A program made the position numbers and the translations under genes. The notes under the pieces were generated by a model. That model was not told the origin of the DNA, did no database searches, and worked only from the letters and a program-made list of their open reading frames with translations. This document shows positions 1 through 13,201 of a DNA stretch of 64,000 nt, piece after piece. The stretch comes from Setophaga petechia (lineage: Eukaryota; Chordata; Aves; Passeriformes; Parulidae). Location: the NCBI GenBank assembly GCA_024362935.1, contig JANCRA010000028.1:6050501-6114500 (forward strand), written 5' to 3'. How positions within the stretch are numbered: position 1 is the first letter of the stretch; every line of letters starts with the position of its first letter.

Positions 1-1574
1 ATTTTTTAATTTCTTCAGGAAAGTGATTTATTCTGTCCTTAAAATCCCTGTAACTGATGTGTATTATCCAGCACTGCCAAGTTTTGTCAAGGGCTTGAGA
101 GCAAGGGTGAATAAAGACACAGACACAGTTTTCCTCTTATGTCTGCAGACTACTCCTACCTCTGAGCTGCCAGGTAATATCATATAAGTCATATTAGCCC
201 TTGTTCCCTTTCTATCCGTGGTTGACATAATTAGTGGAGAAAAATTGATGTAGCTGGTGGTGACACAAGGCTGAATCTGCATCAGTCTGAAAACCAGGCA
301 GCAATAGCACTGAGTAACGTGACAAACTACCCAACCCTACATACATTGTGCATTTCTCCATAAAATCCAGGCAATGTGGCCTGCATGGTTTTCAGCTTAG
401 ATGCTTCAGCAATAAAAAGATTTTTGATAAAGAAAGTTTAAGAAATAGGATCTGAAAGTCTGTATCAAACAGAAATGATCCCCAAGGTACATTAAGATCT
501 GACAGTCACCACTCAATTAGGAAGTGGGAGACAGCTGTCTGTCTGTCACTCTTGTTCTTCCTTGAGCACAAACACATTCAAAGTCAATCCAGATCTTTTT
601 GTTTCATCAGCAGGTTTAGCCAGTTACCTGCTGGATGTGGAACAAGTTTAGGTACCAATTCTTGTAACTCAGTAATGGTCCAGTGTTATTCTCCCTCTCT
701 CTACTTACAATGTCTGACAAGCTAATTGCCAAAGGAAAGAGAAACCTTCTCCCAGACACAGCAGCTCTGGGACTCAGGTCTATTTAGATTTGCCATTTGT
801 CTGTCCCCGTTTCTAAGCACAGTTCAGAGAACTCTCGTGAAGAATAAGGCCCTTTCTCCTGGACCCTTTGAGAGATTTCCTATTAGTCACCAGGATAATT
901 AAAGGTTCCAGTTGCATTGCATTAGCACCTTTCATGTCATTAGAGTCCAGCTGCAGTGTGAGAATCACATATTTGCTGAGACTCCTGTGCCAGCCAGCGA
1001 GCTGGGAGCAGAGCTTTACATTTCATCACTTTGCAAAAGAAATACAATTAACAATGTTCCCTGATCATATTGCAGTTTGCAAGAGGGGCTCTAAGCACTG
1101 GAATGACTGGCCATGATTGTATTGAAATGGTGCCTTGACAAGGGTTTATGAACACATTGTAATAAATCCATGGCCACCTAAGACTCCTTAATTGTCAGTA
1201 TACTGCACACGAAGCTGCTCAGTACCCTTGGTGGAAATGCCCATGGTGCCTGGACACAGCACATGGCATCTCCACTTGACTTATAGGAAAATATTCACCC
1301 TTTATTAGCATTGCAGGTGTCGTGCCACAGGGCTGAGGAGTTCTGAATTCACCCTGCAAAGGCTACTGGTGCAGAGATTTAGTTTATTATAACACTGTTA
1401 ATTGACAGACTTGTATGCCTGTCTAGTCAATAACAGCCTGCTAAAAATATGCATTAAGCAGAGAGAATGAATCAGCTGCTAATAGCAGTCTGCCTGATTG
1501 TCAGCTTCTATCTATCTTCAGGATTTGTCGGAACCTTGTCACTATTGTGCTCCGGCAGCTCCAAGCCTGTAACA
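1..1574. other. Non-coding flank; nothing recognised
   Basis: AT-rich, CpG-poor sequence. Open frames are short and overlap on both strands. Some low-divergence-looking words (ATTAACAATGTTCCC near 1046, GTCATTAGAGTCCAGC near 936) could be enhancer sites, but nothing stands out. Confidence 0.6.
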
Positions 1575-1712
1575 TATTTATCCTCCAAACACCCCTCTGG
1601 GGCAGGGCGGTTGTTGCTCTCACCAGTTTACAGATGGGAAACTGTGATATTGAGAGGGAGAGTGATTTGCCCAAGGTCACACAAGAAATCTGTAGCAAAA
1701 CAGGGAATAGTT
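1575..1712 (-). mobile_element. MIR SINE remnant
   Basis: CAGTTTACAGATGGGAAACTG, then GAGAGTGATTTGCCCAAGGTCACACAAG and GTAGCAAAACAGGGA follow the reverse complement of the MIR core ('tttacagatgaggaaactgag..cttgcccaaggtcacacagc'). It is in reverse orientation. Confidence 0.72.
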
Positions 1713-2660
1713 CATCAGTCTGACAACCCCAGGGGGATTAACCTACCCCCTACCAGGACATCCTTCTTGTCTCCTTCCTCTTTCAAATCAGCAGAGTTAC
1801 AGTGGTTTATACCAGTAGAAATTCTTTGAAATTCCTTGAGAATGCAGAGTCTTCTATTTCTGAATGGATGAAGTATAAACTGTAAGGCCCCCTTCCACAA
1901 TTCCAAAATGCTGACATCCCAAAGCCAAACTTTAAAACATTAAATATACAAAACTTCTTTAAAACTAGTGCTTCCTTTAAGCCAAGTTCTAGCTTTTCTC
2001 TTTGGGTGCATTTCTTGAACCTGTTAACACCTCTAGCACCAGGTATAGGGAAACAATGACCACCCTACACTGCTGTGGGGAGATGTACAATGAGCAGCAG
2101 TGTCAGAGAGAGAGATGTGAATCTGTGAACTGGCCTTGAGCCTTGGCAAGTACACGAGTCCTTTAGTTCATGTATCAAATATGTTTGCTTGTAATTCAAT
2201 AAGCTGACATAGGATTTTAGGGAACATTAACTCATGTGTTACTGTGATGCTGTGATTTATTATACTGCTGCTATTATTAATGCTTCTCATGTGCTATGCA
2301 ATGAAGAAATTTAAGCTAGACATGATCCTTCTCGCAAAGTTTGCCTTCCAAATAACATATGATAAAGGAAAAAAGATAAGGGAAGACTGGGGCAGCTGAT
2401 CTCAAGAACATGGACATAAGGTGACTAATAATGGGCTGGAAACGTGCCCAGGTTGTGGGCACAGAAGCTGAGCAGTGCCAGTCACACTGGAGGGGGGAAG
2501 GTTGTCAGAGAGGAGCAGAGCCAAATGCCCATTCCTGCAGCACAGCACTGTGTGTCCCATGGCACTGGGTACACACAGATCAGCCCCTTGCTCGTGGAGC
2601 CCCTGGAACAGCCCTGTGCCACTGCCTGCTGCAGGGGTGGCTTTGGAAACCAGACATGAG
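1713..2660. other. Non-coding gap between MIR and CR1
   Basis: No gene. The open frames at 2431-2777 overlap in three frames and run into the CR1 tail, so they are probably repeat-derived or chance. The stretch 2500-2660 may be more CR1 or another repeat, but I could not align it. Confidence 0.5.
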
Positions 2661-2815
2661 TTGTGGATGCTCCATCAAGGAAAGTGTGCAAGGCCAGGCT
2701 GGATGGGCTTTGAGCAACCTGATCTAGTGCAGGTTGTCCCTGCCCCTGGCAGAAGGGTTGGATTAGCTGATCTTTAAAGGTCCCGGCCAGTCCAAACCAA
2801 CCTATAATTCTGTGA
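2661..2815 (+). mobile_element. CR1 LINE, 3' end fragment
   Basis: The sequence carries the typical avian CR1 tail: GGATGGGCTTTGAGCAACCTG, then a TGTCCCTGCCCCTGGCAG stretch, GATCTTTAAAGGTCCC, TCCAAACCAACC and ATTCTGTGA at the end. Only the last ~155 bp is present, as expected for a 5'-truncated insertion. The 5' edge is approximate. This is the best single sign that the DNA is avian. Confidence 0.9.
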
Positions 2816-4379
2816 ATTTTTTGTATACAGCAAGTCTAGAAGTAAGATGGTAAAACCAGCAAGATCTAGTCAAAGAAAAAAAATCTGTTACATTTGCTTA
2901 TTTTTGCCTGATATACTTTTCCAACAAGGACCACACACATACATACTCTGCCATGTCAGGGTTGCCTCCTGTATCTTCCTGCATGCAGCTTCAAATCCCC
3001 AGTGTTTAAGGACCACAATTCTACACAGGGAGTCACTGTCAGAAGAAAAGCACTGTGGTTTCTCTTGGGCTGGGTAGAGACCCAAACCACCAGTTTTAGT
3101 TCCTCTACCTGCCTTTCCTCCTTGTGATTCTCCTTGCTCTCCACAGTTTTGACAGGGTTGCTTTGGGAAGTCAAAGCCCTCACTCCACTCTTGTGTGTCC
3201 TGCAGGCAGCCGTGGCTGTAGCAGGTGATGATTCTGCAGCATCCCCTTCCTGTCCTTGTGGTCTGTCAACCTCTCCATCAAGAGGAGACACTCCAGATGA
3301 GGGTGCAGCTGCTGGAGCTACCAGCCAGCCAAGGCTGCTGGGTGACAGCTCTCAGAGGAAAGAGAAGTAACTAGAAAGGCCTGGCCAGCAGGGCAATACA
3401 CACAAACCTACTCCTTCCTGGAAAGAGTGAGGGGTTTCAGTCTTTTTGAGAACCCCAAAGAATTTTCCTCTGTCTTCCTACAGGTGGAGGGGCTGGACAG
3501 ACACTGGACTGAGCCATCCTCCAGCCCTCCCAGCCCACCAACAGTCTCTGTTCAAAACACTTGTGTGCAGTTCAGTAAAGCAAACTTCCAAGCTGTCTAG
3601 CCCATTGACCCAATATGGAAAAACCTTATTTAAGGCAGGTAGTGATGGATACAATGTCAGCTTTTACTGGGACAGACTTTGCTGAAGGGAGAACAGGGCT
3701 CTGAAAGCTGTAGGTTCCTGTCCTATGAAGGAAGAAGTGAGATCAGAGCTTCAAAGACAGTGTTGTTTAAAAGTCTGAAATGTCTATTTTCAACTTACCA
3801 AAGTCTGGCATTGATAATTTCTAGTTCTCCTAAATGACTAAAATATCAAAGGGGAGGAGTGAAGGGTCTTTGTGCAATGAGTGTCATCAAGAGAAGATTG
3901 TCCCAGACAGCTGACAGTGAGTGAGCCTGATGAGTGGCTTCACCTATTTGCAACTCTGCATCAGCATTTGCCAAATGAAGACAACAGCTCAGGTCAGGAG
4001 TGAAATGAGGGTGGGCCTGTCCTTGAAACCAGACTGATCCTAAAGAGGAAGGTGCCCAGGAAATTGCAGACAGCATTATAATGGTAAACACCAGAGCATA
4101 TTCTGTAAGGAGCTGGTACACCCTCTAGCAAACGAGAACTGAGTTAACTTCTGCTTTTCCTCTGTCTGCCCTCCTGGCAATATTAATTATTAAGGATAAG
4201 GAGTTTAAGTCAATTCAGAGCCCCATAACAGTCCCATTATTATCACCTGAACTTCCTTTGCACCACACAAGTACGTGGATAGTGGCAGACACAGAGCTAC
4301 TAAAGCCAAGGAGATGCTCCAGAATGTCAGCTACTGCAATGCTCATAGATATTAATGAACTGACAACTTTTCCATGAGA
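2816..4379. other. Non-coding gap; nothing recognised
   Basis: Mixed-composition sequence with only short frames (at most 111 codons on the - strand at 2956-3291, unlike any family). CpG-poor. Confidence 0.55.
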
Positions 4380-4515
4380 TGGGTCAGTATTGTTAACCCC
4401 ATTTACAAACAAGGATATTGAGTAAGACAGAGGGGAAGTGACTCACTGAAAACCACCCTGTATTAGAGACAGGAATAGGACTCAGATCTCATGACTCCCA
4501 TTCCTGAGTCTCAAC
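4380..4515 (-). mobile_element. MIR SINE remnant
   Basis: AACCCCATTTACAAACAAGGATATTGAG, GGGGAAGTGACTCACTGAAAACCACC, and ATAGGACTCAGATCTCATGACTCCCA follow the reverse MIR pattern, including the 'gactcagatctcctgactccca' end. It is clearly diverged. Confidence 0.7.
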
Positions 4516-4889
4516 CACTATTAGATTGAAGCTGTAGAGCTCCACGTTTGCTGAGGGCTGGAAGAGGGAAGAAACAAGAGGTGGGAAGGGTGCGGAGCTT
4601 CTTTGAATCAAAACTAAATGCAAGTTTCCTGGAATGAAGCCACCACTAATTTCAATACATTTACTTAGATCTTGAGCTTTGGGATGGCATGAGCAGCTGT
4701 GAATCATCTTGGCCAGTCAAAGGAATAATTAATTGTTGTGGGTAAATCTCAAAAGGTTTAGGGGTCAGGTAAGGTAAGAAGCAAAGCTTATCCTTGACTG
4801 CTCTTTTCTGCTCTGCAAACTGGAGGCACTCACTAGAACACTTACCCCGTGGATTCCTTCTGCCAGATCTGTCCATCTGTTGCACACAC

Positions 4890-4990
4890 TTTCTGCCTCA
4901 TCTTCTATTTTGATTATAAACTATTCAGTGCTGGGATTGTCTCTATTTTAGAGGGGTTTATAGTACCTGCCATCACACAGCCTTGATATG
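4890..4990 (+). mobile_element. L2/MIR-type 3' tail remnant (weak)
   Basis: TGATTATAAACTATTCAGTGCTGGGATTGTCTC and TTATAGTACCTGCCATCACACAG fit loosely to the shared L2/MIR tail 'gattgtaaactctttggggcagggactgtctc..tacagtacctagcacaatg'. Confidence 0.35.
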
Positions 4991-6429
4991 TGTAAGGATA
5001 AAGAAGTACCAGAGGTACAGATATTGCCCAAATAGTAATAGAGGCTGAACAGTTTGGTTCCTGAGATTTTTTATGCTTCCTGATTATAGCAGGAGTGGTT
5101 TCCTTGTGGTGCTTTGATAGTTTTGCTCCCAGCACAGCTCACAACCAGGAAGTAGAAGAATGCAGAGCAATGATAGCCAGGATTTGCAGAGCAGCTCAGC
5201 ATGCACGATCAGAAGCAGGTTTGCAAAAGGGCTCAGCTCCCATTTAGGCACCAAAATCACTGCCTGGATTTAAAGAAGTGCCAAGCTGGTGGGCTACAGA
5301 GCTCTTTAGAAGATCCAGCCCTCATGGCAGCTTGTGAGTGTTTGAGGATCTGGCTCAGTGTTTCAGATTGAAAAAGAACCAGGGCTGTGTGAGCAGTGTT
5401 GCCCTGACTCAGTGTTGGGTATTGTTCTTTTTCCAGGTTCTAGCCCCTCTTAGGTACTGTGAGATGAGATGTGCAAAAAGGTCTTGTGTTGTCCATTAGT
5501 TCTTGATTCCAAACCAAAGTGTAAAGCTCAGTGTAAAAGGATCCCTTTTATTCCTACTCTCCTGCCCTGAAAACTCAGCTCCTCCTTAGGCAGAGCCTGA
5601 GGTTTGTGATTGCTCTTCAGCTCCTAAGGCTCCTAAGCAGGCCAAAGGAAATCTCGTGGAAAAGGGAGCTCTGAGTGTGTCTGTTCCTTCCCAGTGTCCC
5701 TAACCCTTAACTCCGAGGTCCCTGAGTGAGGGAGGCAGTGTCCCATGTGATGGAATGTCCCTCAGGGTCACAGCTCTAGGACAGGACAGGGTGCTTCCCA
5801 TCTGGACCTCCAGCCATTCCTGCTCCTTTTCTGTTCCAGTGCAAATAACGCCAAGCTATTGATGGCTTTTTAAAAGTTTGATTTTTTTTTTCACGAGGTA
5901 GAATAGAGGCACTGCAGGGCTCAGCTGTAACATTCCTGTGGAAGCCCTGAGAACCTCACTGAGAGCCCATAGGCATGGAGGAATTTAAAAGCCCTCAAGC
6001 CATGTCTGAACTGAGAACTTCAGAGCACAGACTTTCAGGTTCAGTTTCATTTTGAAAACGTCTGTAATGAAACATTTTGATATTTAAAAATTATTATAAT
6101 CTACTTTTCCTTCCATGGGAAATTTCAAATATGTCACTTTTTTTTCCCCCCCTTAAAATAGAACTCTACATCCCCTGCATAAATTTTCCAGGAATTTTCC
6201 CAAATTTCCAGATTCTAGGATTACCTGTAAAGCAGACATAAAGCTGGCTTTCAACCCTCTTCAGTGCCCTTACTCCACAGTCTTTTTTCCAATTATGATT
6301 ACATTTTAAAGAAAGAGTTTATAATCCCTTGCCAAAAAAAATGAGCTTCTTTTAGGTTCCAAGTCTGGAGAAAGGTTCCCTTTTGTTCCTACTAAAGAGA
6401 TATGTTGCCTGGTGCTGACTGGGAGCAGA
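4991..6429. other. Non-coding gap; nothing recognised
   Basis: No frame above 70 codons apart from noise. Contains short T-runs (5881-5892, 6138-6145) and otherwise no visible structure. Confidence 0.55.
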
Positions 6430-6625
6430 GACACTCCTGCATTCCCAGCCCTGACACTAACTGCCCCTGTGGCCCCAGGCTAATCACTTAAATGCTCTGG
6501 CTCAGTCTCCCCATTGGTAAAACAGAGATAATGATACTTACCATCTTCTTCACAGGGGTGTTGCAGAGGAATAATTAGTTTGTGTCTGTAAAGCACTTTG
6601 AAGATAAAAAGCACAATACAATTGA
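6430..6625 (+). mobile_element. MIR SINE, well preserved
   Basis: The order CTGACACTAACTGCCCCTGTGGCC, CTAATCACTTAAATGCTCTGG, CTCAGTCTCCCCATTGGTAAAAC, AGATAATGATACTTACC, GGGGTGTTGCAGAGGAATAATTAG, GTAAAGCACTTTGAAGAT follows the MIR consensus over nearly its full length. For a bird this is an unusually recognisable copy. Confidence 0.85.
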
Positions 6626-6829
6626 TAATAATTATTGCTATGCAGACTGGTTCTCCCTTCCCCAACAACTTACTGGTGCAGAAAGGTAAGGAAAGCCCTG
6701 AACTGAACTGTCTCCCAGTAGAGCACCAGTTTCAACAGGAGCTGAAAAGCCAAAACCATAAGCCAGGCACCCCAAAATTTTTAAGCTCTTAATCTGCTTT
6801 AGTGACCCTAGTTCTAACTTGCCAAAGTT

Positions 6830-7235
6830 AGACGTATCGCTGCATGGAAGGGAGATTTGTTTTTCACTGTCTCTTTTTCTCTAGTCCCTCGCAGTTTTTA
6901 ATAGCATTTTGTGCCTTCAAAAGCTTCCATCAGTCCCTGATACCTCTGCCTTGCCTGGCATGGGGCAGCAGCTTATTATACACGAGTTCGTTACAGCCTT
7001 GGCTTCAAAGCTCCCCGGTTCAAAGGGTGCCAGAAGTGTTGAACAGGTCAGCACTTTAATGCTGATCCACACATCTTTAGAGGGCAGTAACATCGCCACA
7101 GTTTTGTTCCTGGGGGAAACAGAGAATAACTGGTTTGTAGAGTTCCCTTTGGCCTCGGCGCTGGCCGCAGAATTGGATGCTCCTGGTGGCAGAGATCAAG
7201 CGTCACGGAACCCTGGGGTGGGTGAGCGTGGAGGG
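6830..7235. promoter_or_regulatory. CpG-retaining patch, possible distal regulatory element
   Basis: About eleven CpG occur in 400 bp where flanking sequence has very few (GACGTATCGC, CACGAGTTCG, CCTCGGCGCTGGCCGC, AGCGTCACGG, GAGCG). It contains a palindromic TCAGCA-CTTTAA-TGCTGA at about 7029-7046. A GTGAGTCACTGAC AP-1-like word follows just outside at about 7270. No credible exon was seen. A younger insertion is the alternative. Confidence 0.3.
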
Positions 7236-9875
7236 CTGTGATGTAGTGAATGAGTGAAAATGTGCCTTTGTGAGTCACTGACTTGTTCCTAATGGCAGCT
7301 GTGGAGGAGCAGGGAAGGATAAAGGAATAAGGGGGTAAAGGAGCAAAAAGTAGCAGAAAGGATAAAATAATTTAAACTAGTTCTTTCCATGCACTTATTT
7401 TTTGAGACAAGCAGCAGATGTACCTAAAAATTACCAAAAATCAATCAGAGAAATTACTACTCCAACTCCAAAGATACTTCCTGCAAGAGCTGAACCAGAT
7501 CCTCTTCTCAGACTCGAGGGGAACATGGGGGATGAGAAACAAAACAACCTAGATATGGAATATTGGCTAGAATATTTTTCATTTGCACATAGACTTGAAC
7601 TTCCTGTATTGAGGGACAAAGTTTTCTGCAGAAGGCCCTTCTTGCTGCATTTATGACCCAAGAGGAAGCAAGAAAATGCAGAAATAATTCTGTTCTATTG
7701 ATATCCTGAAGGTAGTTTTCCAAAGAGACAGTTTGAAGAAGTAACATTTGAGTCACTGGACATATGTTTAGGCTGAATCCAAATATTGAAAGCAAACACC
7801 AAATCTTCATTTCTGTTATCAGCCAAAGCAGAAGAAGTTGTTTTTGCACTGGGTACATTCATTGTCTGTTAAATTGATCTGAATCAGAGATGGTACCAAG
7901 CCCTGGAAGAGCTTTGCACACCCTACTTTTAATCAAATGCAGGATGCCTGAAGGCAGAATTTGCCCTGCTGTGTCTGGGTGGGAGATTGATATTAGCAGA
8001 TTGCTTTGAGTAAGAGAAACAGAGATTTTAGAGCAAGCAAACACAACAAAAGGGGTTCTGTGAGGACCTTGGGAAGAGCTGTGCTCTGCAGCACATGAAG
8101 TGTATCACAACCCAACCCTAAGAGAGCCCAGCATCTCCTGGGTGTGATTTATTGCAAAGCATCACTTGAACACAGATGCCTACAGACCAGAGATATCTAG
8201 AGAGTGGGCATCTCCAGGTAATTGCAAAAAATTATTTTGATGGCTTAAGTAGAATGTGGATCTTTCAGTTGAGATGGATTAATTTCTCACCAATTTCATT
8301 TCAAGTGAGAGAGAAGAGTAAAAGGTGTGGGCTGCAATGTAATAGGGTCCATCCCAGCTGCCTGATTTCAACTTGGTTGTGAGAAAAAACAGCCCATAAT
8401 TAGGACACCACTCATTTCTTATTTCCCTTGCTTTATCCCCTTGTTTCTGGTGCCTGGGGAGGGGGATTTCATTCACTTAGAGAACACCTATGGTAGCCCC
8501 TCAGTCTGCAAAGGTGAGACTTGCATTTCTGAAAGGCTTTTTTTGCCAGTACCTGCCCAGTTCCATGCCCAGAGACCTGAATTTCTGTTTGCACAACCAC
8601 AGACTGCTGTAAAACTCTATATTTTAGTGAGAATATGGAGCCTACCAAGTGCACAGGTGCCTGTAAAAGGTAGAGATTTCATCCAGGAAGGAGATGATGC
8701 TGCATTTGGCCTAATCTATGGAAGTGTAGCTCTCCTGAGTCTCAGGTGAAACTGTAAAGCTTCCCTGTCTATAAAGCTTTGTCCTCCTGCTCAGTTTGCC
8801 TTAGGCTCAGCCATCCTTGCACCTTCAGAAAAATACTCAGAAATACATTTCCTTGCTTCTTTTTCCAGGGCCTGGGTGGCATGATCTCTTAATGCATCTG
8901 CCTGTTTATGTTAGCAAAATGGAAAGCAGCTTTGTTTATGGAAAAGATCTATTTTTGTTTTACTTTTTTCTCTCAACTAAACTGACTTTTATCCAGGATC
9001 GTGTTTTGCTTTGCAAAAAGAAATGTGCTGCAACTCTTAGCCCTAGCTTAAAAGTCAGGTCAAGAGGAAAGGGGGAAATCCTGATCATATTATTTAATTT
9101 TGTGGGATTATCCTGCAGCCTGGAAATCTAAAAGAACTGAAGAGTTAATACCCCCTCTTCCCTGCAACTTCTTGCTCTGTGTCCTTGTGCAATGACATTT
9201 GCTATTCTCCCACATATATTTACACAAGCCAGATCAGAAACAAAATCAGTATTTCCATCTTCTGGGCAGGGGGACAGTGTGTGGCATCCAGGGGAGAAGG
9301 CAATTTCAGAAGCCATCGTGCTCCCCTGAGGATAAATCATGCCATTGTGTGCCTTTCAAGTTCCTCAGACTTTGATCTTGCAAGAGATCGAACAGGATCA
9401 GGTCATGGATGGTAGATTCTGAATGCAGACCCAGCCAGGGCATCACGATGTGGAGATGATGTGGTGAGGTGTGGAGCACAGAGTGCAGCCTCTTCCCTCT
9501 GCAGGCATCGTGGAGAATCTGAGAAACAAATCTGTGTGTGAAAACTGCCAAAACATAAAGGGTTCTGCTCCTGGCTTGGGAGGAGGTTTGCCCAGTCCTC
9601 ACCATGACACACTGCTGGGCAGGTTTTGACTAAAGCTGACACTGAAAGCTTGGTTCTGATTCTAGCTGTGCTGATGACTCACAAGATGGATTTTGTCAAT
9701 TCTCCTCATCCTCCTCAAGGAGATGGAGATCACACCTGCCCGCTTTGGAGAACTGTTCTGCCCTCTTTGCTTGTGTGGTATGGAATTAGGGGTTGTATGA
9801 AATATGGCCATCACTTTATGACATTTAAAATGGTGGATTCATGGTGAAACCCTTCTGTAAACATATAATATATCC
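7236..9875. other. Non-coding gap; nothing recognised
   Basis: Frames reach about 116 codons (7508-7858, - strand) but show no domain and overlap frames on the other strand. No repeat was recognised. Confidence 0.5.
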
Positions 9876-9930
9876 TTAAAGCTCTGTGACATAGGGAATA
9901 ATTATCCCAATTGCAACTGTGAAGGTGTGT
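9876..9930 (-). mobile_element. MIR-type fragment (weak)
   Basis: AAAGCTCTGTGACATAGGGAATAATTATCCCAATTGCAACTG resembles the reverse MIR stretch 'aaccctgtgaggtaggtactattatccccattttacag'. It is short and diverged. Confidence 0.42.
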
Positions 9931-11315
9931 TATGGAAAACAGTGGCAGCACTGCCTACTATGAAGGTTGTCTGACTTTTCCCAATAACATGTGTGTGATT
10001 TTCTATGATGTGCATAACCATATCTGCATTAAAACCACTGTGTTGATGCAATGCAGGGAGTTCAAAAATTATGGAAATTACAGATTTTAGGTAGGTCATG
10101 CAACTTCAGTTCAACCCCCCTGTGCGTATGGCTCCATGACACAGTCATTTAGCATAAAACCACACACAGATTTCATTCCACATTTTTCCCTGCTTCCATT
10201 TTCAGAACCTTGTGCAAATCACAGCACTGGTTGCACCCTTCAGACTAATATCCATGGGAATCTTTAAATACAAGCTGTTAAAGTGACCTAAATGTAAGAG
10301 TTTGCTGCTCCTACCCAGTAATAACACGATAGGATAGCCAGGGTAGGCACTATCAAAAAGGATAATGAACAATGATAATAACCCTTAATAAGTCATAAGA
10401 AATAATAAAGTAGGTAATGAGGTGCCAGTTTTCACAGTTAGCTGTGAAATGTTTCTCGTGTTGACTTGAGAAAAGCCATATAAGGGGATGAAAATGGCCA
10501 TTTCTGTTGATTTACTCTCACTTCCAACATTTCTTCCTAACATCAAATTTGTGAGCTGGAACAACGTAGCTTAACCATGTTCTGATACATGTTCTGTGCA
10601 GAGAAATCCTTTGAAAAATGCAGAATCGATTGAAGAACAAGGAACAATAAGATATCAGCTAGTTTCTGGCTGATTTCCCATCTGACATTGTAAAAGCATC
10701 CAGGACTATTTGTTTAATTTGAAATAGAATAGTGAGCCATGGAACCATCCAGGAACCCCTCCTAGCACATATGCACATACACAGACCCCAGCAAGTCACT
10801 CCCTACCCACAGCCATCTGTCATGTGTGCCAACTGGAGCAAACCACTCCTGTTACTCAACAAGGAGCTCATTATAGCTTCCTCTTCATCCACGGGGCTTT
10901 TGGAAAAGCTCACACTCAGGGCCAATGTGCAGCAGGGAGGGAAGGCATTCAGGACTGGTCTGCAGTCTCTTCCATTGCTTCCTGTCCACATCAAAGTGCA
11001 GGCATTTCAGGGACAACCATTATTATTGTCACCCAGGAAAGCAACCCTTCTTCCTGGAACCCTGTTATGACTGGTAGGCAATCCAGGCTGACCTGATCTG
11101 GACTGCTGCAAGAGTTTATTTCATTTTCCTTATCTGTAAGTGTGTTTCAAATAATTCATTTAATTTAACATTTTCCCAGTTTCCCATCATCACCACTCAC
11201 TGGAGTAGATTTTCAAGAGGTACCACAGCTCAGTTCCACCATCACAAACTTCATTCCCTGTGATTTCACTTGTGATCAGCCCATATTTGTTATTTCAATG
11301 CCATTTCCTACCCTT

Positions 11316-11400
11316 GAAACTCCATCAACTCTTTAGGACAGAGATGATTTTATTACATTGAATTATTCAGTGTCCAGTGCAGCAAGGACCTGATCACAAA
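11316..11400 (+). mobile_element. L2/MIR-type 3' tail remnant (weak)
   Basis: AACTCTTTAGGACAGAGATG, a T-rich stretch, then CAGTGTCCAGTGCAGCAAGGACCTGATC resembles the tail found in amniote L2/MIR-like repeats ('aagctctttaggacagggactg..cagtgcctagcacaa..ccctgatc'). Confidence 0.35.
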
Positions 11401-13167
11401 CGTTGCAGTATATTAAACAAGAAATGGCAAAGCTACAGAAGGAAACTCTGGCACAAAATCAAATCCTTTTTCTTAATGTCTACCTGAAGCAGATGCTGGT
11501 GGTACTTGTAACGTGTGGGGCTTTGCTGATTTACACCCTTGTAAAAATCAGTATTCAAAGCTCCTTTTCATGTGCAGCTTCCATCTAAGTAAAGGAGATA
11601 CTGCATATCAAAGGCAGCTGCACCAGCCACTTTAGATTTATTAGTAAATCCATTGAAAAAACATTTCCAATGAAATAAATCTCAGCCTGCTGACTTCCTC
11701 CTATTCTTTACTTATCCTCTTATTGATTTTTGTCTCAGAGATTTAAACCTCTCAATTTGTTTTATGAGACACTTGTCGAACAGATGACAAGAAAAAAGAC
11801 AGTGCTGGATATTTTCTTTAGCAGTTTTAAGTAGAAATAAAGAGCATTTCTTTGAAATTAGTCTTGCTCCTGTGACACGGTAGGAAGAAAATATCTGACA
11901 AGCCCTTTAGAAGGCATTATCTCCGTGCATAGAGAAAGCTTACGGGCTGCCACCAACACAGCTTTGTGGCAGCAGTGCCCCAGAAGCTCATTGACAAGTT
12001 TGACATGTAAACAAGCTGTTGCTAAAAATATTTAACCTGGGGGACCCTGGCTAGTTGAAGGGGCTAGTAATGGAATACAGATCCTTTCACCTCCAGGCAT
12101 CTGTTCCAAGCTACGCCATTGACTCAAAGTCATTATCGCTGGATGCCTGTGCAGAGGAATGAGTAGGTGGGCTCTGCTCTGTGTCTCGTGAGCAAATTGG
12201 GGCATTGCTGAGCCACACTGGGATTTTCAAAAGAGAGTTGGGACCTGGCACCTTCTGGTGGCTGGGGCCGCTGCTCCCAGGAGGAAAACACCCTCAGTTT
12301 ATCTCCCTGCAGCGCCTTTCTAGGGACGTGTCACCTGGCAGACACGTGTGTCTTTGCAACAGCCCCTTCCCAAGCTGCTGTTGCTGTTCTGGAGATGAGA
12401 GAAGATGGAGAGAGAAAATGGAGGGAGACATCCATCCCCACCCTGCTCCTGCCTCCTGCCCCACAGCCTGAGCCTGTGCCAGCCGATGAATGCCAGGCAC
12501 TGCCCTGGAACCCACATGCCAGCTGGTTATTTCTAAAGGTTCCCAATTTGATTCTAAAGGTTCTCTAATCATACTTTTCCAGGAAAAGATATACATAGGC
12601 TAAAACACCACCTCCACCTTGCAGACCCAACTTCTGGAGCAAGAGTGACAGTGACAAGGCAGCACAAGGGACTCTCCTAAAAGTGAGGCGCTGACATTCA
12701 CCCTTGGCAGGGCAGAGTCCTGCCAGACCAAGTGCCTCTCCTCAGCTCCACAGGGTTGGGAAGTTAGGGAAGGGGAATTTTTATTCCCACACATTTTAAA
12801 TTGCTGTTACTTCACTCACCCTCCTTTGCTCTGGGCTGTGGGCTCCGACAGCGCTGCCAGCTCTCAGGCAGTCAAACAGCTTTCCCTCCATTTTGTTACT
12901 CAGCTTGAGCAGCTCTACACCTAAAATCATGCACTGAAGACAGACTCAGAGGCAGTGCCACTGTCCCACAGGCCTTGGGCTGTGTTACCCCATTTTGGTA
13001 TTGTTTTAACTCAGCTTTGTTCCCCTGAGGTGGCAGCGGTGCCCTCATGGTGGCGGCCAGGCCTCAGCCACGCTCAGGGCCGCGCCTCCTTCCCTCAGCA
13101 ATGGTGGTGCCAATCAGGAGCCCTGCACAGCTGAATTTCACCTCATGTCACACACATTATATTAAAA

Positions 13168-13201
13168 AATGTATATATATATATGTTATTATATATATAT
13201 G
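13168..13201. repeat. AT dinucleotide repeat
   Basis: Two runs of alternating TA separated by GTTATT. A CpG-containing GC-rich patch lies just upstream (13030-13090). Confidence 0.85.
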
